A stretch of 9,983 bases of DNA from the NCBI GenBank assembly GCA_015062085.1, contig SUVI01000143.1:1-9983 (forward strand), written 5' to 3'. Shown one piece after another: positions 6,181-9,983 of the stretch. Source of the stretch: Planctomycetaceae bacterium. GTDB taxonomy: Bacteria > Planctomycetota > Planctomycetia > Pirellulales > Thermoguttaceae. Made by a program: the position numbers and the translations under genes. The first letter of the stretch is position 1. Every line of letters begins with the position of its first letter. The notes under the pieces are model-generated. The model was not told the origin of the DNA, ran no database searches, and worked only from the letters and a program-made list of their open reading frames with translations.

Positions 6181-6326
6181 TGGGGGGCGGTGAAATATTT
6201 GATAAAAAAATATCAGAAAGATAAAATTTTTGTTTTCTTTGAATTGGGAAATGCTTTATTTCAAACAGTATGCGGCAAGAAAGAGGCGAGTTGTTCTCAA
6301 GAGGCAATGGACGTAAAAAATTTACC
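6181..6326. other. AT-rich spacer between trkA and the hydrogenase promoter
   Basis: This 146-bp spacer holds only short AT-rich inverted repeats. I find no GC-rich hairpin with a T-run after trkA, so readthrough from trkA into the hydrogenase block cannot be excluded. Confidence 0.5.
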
Positions 6327-7679
6327 TTATCTTTTCTCGAATCGTTCGGTCACTTTATCCGCTCCGGTGAGTGTCGTGACGACGAGCGCAATGTCGCCCG
6401 GTTCAAACTGAAAATCCGCGCCGGGAACTTCATTCGTGCGTCCGCATTTCCGAGTCGCACCAAGGATGATGCACTGCGGCGGAAGCTGCGCTTTGCGGAG
6501 CGGGACCTGCGAGATCGGCGAGTTGGGCTGAACTTCGATCTCGAGAAGCTGGATCTGGCTGCGGAAGATCGTGTCGCGGGAAATGACGGCTCCGCGCTGG
6601 AGGAAATTCATGACTCGGCGTGCCGTCGTTTCATTCGGGCTGGTCCAGAAATCGATGCCGAGTTTGTTCTTGATGACCTCGCCGTAATTGACGCGGCTGA
6701 TGACGCAGCACGTTTTGCGTACACCCATTTCTTTGGCTTCGACGCACCCGATCAGATTGTTTTCGTCGTCTCCCGTGCAGGCCACGAAGACATCCGCGCG
6801 TCCGATGTGTTCCTCCTCCATGTCGATCCTGTTGTGCAGATCGATATTAATGACCTCCGCGGACCTTCCGAGTATCTCTGCCAGGTCTTCACAGCGTTCT
6901 CGGTCCGATTCCAGAATGCGGATCTTGTGGCGTTTTTGGAGGATCTGCGCCAAATGCAGCCCCGTCTCTCCGCCGCCCGCGATGACGATCGTCTTCTTTT
7001 GCGGGAGTTTGCCGCCAAGACTTTTGCAGACTTTCAGCAGATCCTCGTAGACTCCGAAAACGGCGATCTTGTCGTTGACCTTGAGAACGTCATCTGCGGC
7101 GGGAATGAAAGGTGTACGGTTTCTGGAGATCGCGCCGATGCGGACGTTGGAGGGAAAACCGAGGTCGCGGATGCGCTTTCCCACGCCGCGCGCACCTTCG
7201 AGCATCTCGAACTCCATCAGTTCCAGATTGCCGTAGAGGTTGGATTCCAGATTGAGAGATTCGGTGAAATTGTCGATCTCCTGCGCCAAACGGACGGCCG
7301 TGAGCTGCTCTAGGCTGATGATCCGGTCGATGCCGAAGTGGGAATAGTAGTCAAAAACGGCGAGATTGTTCGCAACAGGAGCGTAAACGCGGGCGATGAC
7401 GCGGGTCGCTCCCATTTTTTTCGCAATGCTTGCCGCGACGAGATTCGTCTCATCGGAATCCGTGACGGCCATGCAGATGTCCGCGTTCATCACTCCGGCT
7501 TGAAACAGTACGGAAGCCTGCGAGACGTTTCCGGCCAGCGTCATTGCGTCGAGCGTCGCACCGCGTACATCGAGAACGTCCGCATTTCGGTCGACCAGCG
7601 TGACGTCGTGTCTGTTTTTGCTCAGGAGCCTGGCGACAGAGTAACCGACTGTCCCGGCACCTAGGATCACAATGTGCAT
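6327..7679 (-). CDS. trkA: Trk potassium uptake system NAD-binding regulatory protein TrkA
   Basis: 450 residues, the usual TrkA length, with two RCK units. The first RCK_N (1-~120) has GAGTVG at 7-12 and the NAD-ribose-binding acidic residue D30; RCK_C follows at ~145-225. The second RCK_N (~229-345) has GGGETG at 235-240 with E257; RCK_C follows at ~370-445. TrkA is a cytosolic ring-forming protein that gates the TrkH/TrkG potassium channel in response to NAD(H) and adenine nucleotides. No TrkH gene is in the window. The start at 7679 is set by the Rossmann motif, which needs MHIVILGAGTVG at the extreme N-terminus. The ribosome-binding site is weak (GGGTACGAG), so expression may depend on the small gene 31 nt upstream. 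No terminator is evident downstream. Confidence 0.93.
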   Translation of the reverse strand: MHIVILGAGTVGYSVARLLSKNRHDVTLVDRNADVLDVRGATLDAMTLAGNVSQASVLFQAGVMNADICMAVTDSDETNLVAASIAKKMGATRVIARVYAPVANNLAVFDYYSHFGIDRIISLEQLTAVRLAQEIDNFTESLNLESNLYGNLELMEFEMLEGARGVGKRIRDLGFPSNVRIGAISRNRTPFIPAADDVLKVNDKIAVFGVYEDLLKVCKSLGGKLPQKKTIVIAGGGETGLHLAQILQKRHKIRILESDRERCEDLAEILGRSAEVINIDLHNRIDMEEEHIGRADVFVACTGDDENNLIGCVEAKEMGVRKTCCVISRVNYGEVIKNKLGIDFWTSPNETTARRVMNFLQRGAVISRDTIFRSQIQLLEIEVQPNSPISQVPLRKAQLPPQCIILGATRKCGRTNEVPGADFQFEPGDIALVVTTLTGADKVTERFEKR

Positions 7680-7710
7680 CTCGTACCCGTCAAAAAACTT
7701 GGTTTCCGAT

Positions 7711-7902
7711 TCAGAAAAGGACCAGCATCAGTACCAGTCCGAGGAGCATAAAACCCGCGATCCAGGCACTCAGACGGAGTCCCTGCGCGAAGATCTCCTG
7801 TGTATTCTCGTTACGCGAGGCGGCATAGACTAAGCCTGTCGCCAGGATCATCGGAATCGCGTAAAGGCAGTCAAACAAACGCAAAAAGGCGAAAAACAGC
7901 AT
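7711..7902 (-). CDS. Small two-helix membrane protein of unknown function, upstream of trkA
   Basis: 63 residues, family not recognised. Two hydrophobic segments are visible, ~2-27 (MLFFAFLRLF to TGLVYAAS) and ~43-63 (LSAWIAGFMLLGLVLMLVLF). They are joined by a short polar stretch, SRNENTQEIFAQGLR. This suggests a hairpin in the inner membrane with a polar loop. A ribosome-binding site (AGAGG, ~7 nt upstream of the start at 7902) supports it as a real gene. It lies 53 nt after the membrane-protein gene on its right and 31 nt before trkA, all on the same strand, so an operon is likely. A role with potassium transport is suggested only by position. A chance open frame is possible, but the combination of length, hydrophobicity pattern and SD argues against it. 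Confidence 0.6.
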   Translation of the reverse strand: MLFFAFLRLFDCLYAIPMILATGLVYAASRNENTQEIFAQGLRLSAWIAGFMLLGLVLMLVLF

Positions 7903-7955
7903 AAGCCCCTCTTAAAAAATTTGAAAATTCATTCCGTACGGTATCTGTCTGGACG

Positions 7956-8573
7956 CTAAATTTCTGCGGCATCCTCACCTTTTCTGCGTTTGGCACGCTG
8001 ACGTTTTCGCTTTTCTTCCTGCTTCTTTTGGCGCTTCCGTTCCTCTTCCTCTTCGTTGACTGGTCCGTAGAGCGCGTCGAAAATGGCGAAGATATTCAGC
8101 AGGCCCGCCATGGTCGTCATGAGCGTTCCGATCTCAAATCGGCGGTTCAGCTTTTTGCGGATGTTGTCGATAGAACAGTCGTTTTCGGAATATCCGCGGC
8201 TCTCCGGAGTTACTTGCATCGGCGGAGCCATGAAACCGTGCGCGGCCTGTTTGGATCCGGTCGGATCGCTCAGATACTGTGCGACGGCGGGAAGTGCCGG
8301 GGCGCCGACCCAGACCTGCGCGAAATAGTAGTATCGCACTCCGGCGCCGGGACCGGGGGACATGGAAATGTAGACGCACCGCGCGATCCCGCACTTGCCG
8401 CTTGCAAGAAGCGCTCCGAAGATGAAGAGACCGAGAATGCAGACGGCATAGATCGCCGCTTTCACCTTTCTTCCCTGATACAAATGCCCCAAACCTGGCA
8501 GAAACCATGCAAGGAATGCTGCGAATGCCGCATTTTTCAGCGGGATGGTGTTGTTTGTTTTATTTTCTTTCAT
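7956..8573 (-). CDS. Planctomycete-type membrane protein with charged C-terminal tail
   Basis: 205 residues from the preferred start at 8573; the open frame reaches back to 8687. Two closely spaced membrane segments (14-33, with AAFLAWFLPGLGHLYQGR, and 37-58) form a hairpin like that of TM2-type proteins. A periplasmic or cytoplasmic middle region (~60-145) follows, then a third hydrophobic segment (~147-170) and a tail rich in Lys, Arg and Glu (173-200). The motif resembles a domain-of-unknown-function family that I recall as DUF6677, widespread in Planctomycetes; no biochemical role is known to me. The earlier ATG at 8687 is rejected because it overlaps the TATAAT box at 8686-8691, and the extra 38 residues look non-coding. 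The ribosome-binding site before 8573 is weak. It is the first gene of a probable operon with the 63-residue protein and trkA. Confidence 0.8.
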   Translation of the reverse strand: MKENKTNNTIPLKNAAFAAFLAWFLPGLGHLYQGRKVKAAIYAVCILGLFIFGALLASGKCGIARCVYISMSPGPGAGVRYYYFAQVWVGAPALPAVAQYLSDPTGSKQAAHGFMAPPMQVTPESRGYSENDCSIDNIRKKLNRRFEIGTLMTTMAGLLNIFAIFDALYGPVNEEEEERKRQKKQEEKRKRQRAKRRKGEDAAEI

Positions 8574-8682
8574 CGATATTCTTGATTGCCTGTCCTGCCA
8601 ATGTCTCGGCGGGAGCGGGATGAGGGAAAAAGTTCTGATGATGTCCTGAGGCCGCGGGAACGGTGTTCCTATGACGCCATGA

Positions 8683-8694
8683 CACATTATACAT
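8683..8694 (-). promoter_or_regulatory. -10 region of the membrane protein/trkA operon promoter
   Basis: The minus strand carries ATGTATAATGTG with a perfect TATAAT (8686-8691). The -35 position has only a poor match. The expected start, near 8679, gives a leader of about 106 nt. The same 12 bases occur on the plus strand at 8850-8861. Confidence 0.5.
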
Positions 8695-8733
8695 GAAAAA
8701 ACACAAAAATGGAAGGGAGGTGAGGGGATTTTC

Positions 8734-8789
8734 TGAAAATATCGCAGGATTTTTTTGTTTTTGTCTTCGATGTTCGGCGAATATTTTCA
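8734..8789. repeat. Long-armed inverted repeat between the divergent promoters
   Basis: TGAAAATATCGC (8734-8745) is complementary to GCGAATATTTTCA (8777-8789) except for one bulged A, leaving a 31-nt T-rich centre. It falls outside both predicted transcripts, so it may be a DNA-level control element, or a chance product of AT-rich sequence. Confidence 0.45.
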
Positions 8790-8829
8790 AAAACTGACTA
8801 AAAAAAGGAATAAAAGAGGAAAAGGGGGG

Positions 8830-8858
8830 TTGCATTTTTTTGACACTTTATGTATAAT
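8830..8858 (+). promoter_or_regulatory. Promoter of the SurA/PpiD-like gene
   Basis: TTGCAT (8830-8835), a 17-nt spacer and a perfect TATAAT (8853-8858). A TTGACA at 8840-8845 is too close to this -10 to serve as its -35. Transcription would start near 8865, leaving a leader of about 170 nt. Confidence 0.55.
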
Positions 8859-8864
8859 GTGGTC

Positions 8865-9034
8865 TCCGTATCGTCTCTGAGAAAGAGGCGTATCCGGAAA
8901 ACAGAACCAAAGCATTTCGGTGAAAACGGCCGACGGTGTGCGTGATGCCGAAATGGAGAATATATTGACAGTGTTTCCCTCTTGCTGGGACTGTCAGGTA
9001 ATATTTCAGTTTTTAACAACCGGAAACTTAAACT
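8865..9034 (+). other. Structured 5' leader of the SurA/PpiD-like gene
   Basis: Three inverted repeats follow each other. CGTCTCT and AGAGGCG form a 7-bp stem with one G-U pair and a GAGAA loop (about 8872-8890). CATTTCGG (8913-8920) pairs perfectly with CCGAAATG (8948-8955). TGACAGT (8966-8972) pairs perfectly with ACTGTCA (8990-8996), with an inner CCC/GGG. No known riboswitch class is recognised. Confidence 0.45.
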
Positions 9035-9983
9035 ATGTCAACTTTTAGCGTTTTTCGCAGGAATCAGAAAACGTTGCTCGGAGTCCTCGGGGTTCTGACG
9101 ATGCTTTCTTTTGTGTTCATTCCGACCCTTGAGCAGTTCAACAGGAATTTCATTTCCGGCGACCAGACCGTTCTGACTTCCAAATTCGGAAAAATGTCTC
9201 AGGGACAGCTTGAGACGATCCGTCAGAAGCAGGGGGCTGTTTATATGGTCTTCGACTCCAATTTCCGCGGACTCTCGGACAATATGATCCTCACGAACTG
9301 GGTCAAAGCCCGGTTGGCGGAAGAGATGGGATTTGTTGTGGCGGACAGCGAAATTCGTGAATTTATCGGTCAGTGCTTTGAATCCAAAGAGGCCTACCTC
9401 AATGCTCTGCGCGAGAACAAAATGGGAAGCCGCGCCTTTGAAGAAGGGCTGATCGACATTATTCTTGCCAAGAAATACGACCAGTATCAGTTCTACGGTC
9501 AGAATTACGGCGGTTACTTTGGTTCTACTATCTTCCCCTCTACGCTTCAGCGTCAGTGGAATGCCTTCTGCAAAACGCACCGGACTGCTGCGCTCGAAGT
9601 CGTTCCGGTCACGGCGGAAAGCTATCTCGCAAAGGTCGCGGATCCTACGGAAGGCGAAGTGAAGGAGTTCTTTGAACTGCACAAGAACACCCTGCCGGGA
9701 CCCGGTGTCATCGGTTTCAAAGTCCCGACGAGAATGACTGTCAACTATTTCGTTTACGAAGCTCCGAAATCGGAATCGCTCCCCTCTGAGCTCGTCCCGC
9801 CGACGGAATTGGCTCCCGCCTCCACCGCGATGAACGATACTGTTCCGGCTGAAGTTCCGGCTCCGGTCGAAACTGCGGCTCCGGCTGAAACTGCGGCTCC
9901 GGTCGAAACTGCGGCTCCGGTCGAAACTGCGGCTCCGGTTTCCGAAGAAACTGGGATCACGATCGATCCGAACGATATTTTCG
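9035..9983 (+). CDS. Membrane-anchored SurA/PpiD-like protein, 5' part (runs off the window)
   Basis: 316 residues are present and the frame is open at the right edge. Residues 1-12 are a short basic cytosolic leader (FRRNQK), and 13-30 a single hydrophobic segment with no obvious cleavage site, so a signal anchor. Residues ~40-165 are helical and resemble the N-terminal domain of SurA/PpiD chaperones, with an RLAEEMGFVVADSEIREFI-type helix pair at ~94-112. Residues ~200-245 continue this (ESYLAKVADPTEGEVKEFFE). A Pro/Ala/Glu-rich linker with tandem repeats occupies ~258-300. PpiD-like proteins are anchored in the inner membrane and help outer-membrane or secreted proteins fold; a PPIase domain, if present, would lie beyond the window. 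The MSTFSVFRRNQK start resembles long planctomycetal proteins of this kind. The ribosome-binding site (GGAAA) is weak, but this ATG is the only one giving the anchor segment. Confidence 0.75.
   Translation, partial: MSTFSVFRRNQKTLLGVLGVLTMLSFVFIPTLEQFNRNFISGDQTVLTSKFGKMSQGQLETIRQKQGAVYMVFDSNFRGLSDNMILTNWVKARLAEEMGFVVADSEIREFIGQCFESKEAYLNALRENKMGSRAFEEGLIDIILAKKYDQYQFYGQNYGGYFGSTIFPSTLQRQWNAFCKTHRTAALEVVPVTAESYLAKVADPTEGEVKEFFELHKNTLPGPGVIGFKVPTRMTVNYFVYEAPKSESLPSELVPPTELAPASTAMNDTVPAEVPAPVETAAPAETAAPVETAAPVETAAPVSEETGITIDPNDIF
9860..9939 (+). repeat. 18-bp tandem repeat encoding Ala-Pro-Val-Glu-Thr-Ala
   Basis: GCTCCGGTCGAAACTGCG occurs four times in tandem at 9860-9931; the second copy has GCT in place of GTC, giving Ala for Val. 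A partial fifth copy ends at 9939. It stays in frame and encodes a flexible Pro/Ala-rich linker (residues 276-299). Confidence 0.95.

Larger units (their letters stand above)
8574..9034. other. Divergent promoter region and structured leader
   Basis: These 461 bases lie between two divergently transcribed genes and contain no credible gene. They hold a minus-strand promoter (-10 at 8686-8691), a plus-strand promoter (8830-8858), a long inverted repeat between the two (8734-8745 with 8777-8789, one bulge) and a leader with three hairpins (8865-9034). The middle part is strongly AT-rich with T- and A-runs. Confidence 0.65.

Noticed and set aside
6175..6200. Possible FNR- or Rex-type operator around the hydrogenase promoter
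   Set aside because: TTGAT occurs near the -10 but lacks the matching ATCAA half at the right spacing, and no TTGTGA/TCACAA pair is present.
6270..7313. Long plus-strand open frame (347 codons) opposite trkA
   Set aside because: TrkA on the other strand has both Rossmann motifs and full length. The antisense translation has no family features and no upstream ribosome-binding site.
8574..8687. N-terminal extension of the membrane protein to an ATG at 8687
   Set aside because: The ATG overlaps the TATAAT of the likely promoter. The 38 extra residues are unlike a membrane-protein N-terminus, whereas the start at 8573 places the first helix normally.

Overview
The window looks like chromosomal DNA of an anaerobic or facultatively anaerobic member of the Planctomycetes. 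Three things point that way. The first is a Tat-exported Gfo/Idh/MocA oxidoreductase with the CQKP variant motif, a type that planctomycetes carry in many copies. The second is a small membrane protein with the AAFLAWFLPGLGHLYQGR signature, which I associate with planctomycetes. The third is a membrane-anchored SurA/PpiD-like protein starting MSTFSVFRRNQKTLLGVLG, which resembles planctomycetal proteins. The assignment rests on remembered family likeness; no search was run.

Layout. All genes but the last are on the minus strand, so the transcriptional order is right to left. At 1-448 is the 5' part of a secreted Gfo/Idh/MocA oxidoreductase, with a near-consensus promoter at 524-552. A non-coding stretch (449-923) contains that promoter and a strong Rho-independent terminator at 826-857. 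This terminator ends a five-gene [FeFe]-hydrogenase block (6079 down to 924). In transcription order the block is: a thioredoxin-like [2Fe-2S] protein, a group C (sensory, HydS-type) [FeFe] hydrogenase with a C-terminal PAS domain, a SpoIIE/PP2C-type phosphatase with an extra C-terminal domain, a second thioredoxin-like [2Fe-2S] protein, and a group B monomeric [FeFe] hydrogenase. A TTGACA-16-TATACT promoter lies just upstream, at 6153-6180. Further upstream is a three-gene set (8573 down to 6327): the planctomycetal membrane protein, a 63-residue two-helix membrane protein and TrkA. Its promoter is divergent from that of the last gene, the SurA/PpiD-like protein on the plus strand (9035 to the window end). 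That gene has a long, structured 5' leader.

How the genes work together (inference). The hydrogenase block reads as a hydrogen-sensing and hydrogen-metabolising unit. The group C protein would bind H2 at an H-cluster and pass the signal through its Fe-S and PAS domains to the adjacent phosphatase. The group B enzyme would turn over H2 with electrons relayed by the small [2Fe-2S] proteins. No H-cluster maturases (HydE, HydF, HydG), partner kinase or STAS-type phosphatase substrate lie in the window, so these must be elsewhere. A 140-bp gap with two hairpins separates the sensor module (first three genes) from the catalytic module (last two) and may allow the two to be expressed differently. 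The most unusual sequence detail is a perfect 9-bp tandem repeat inside the group B hydrogenase gene. It encodes four Glu-Cys-Gly units and so adds a CxxCxxCxxC string to the H-domain.
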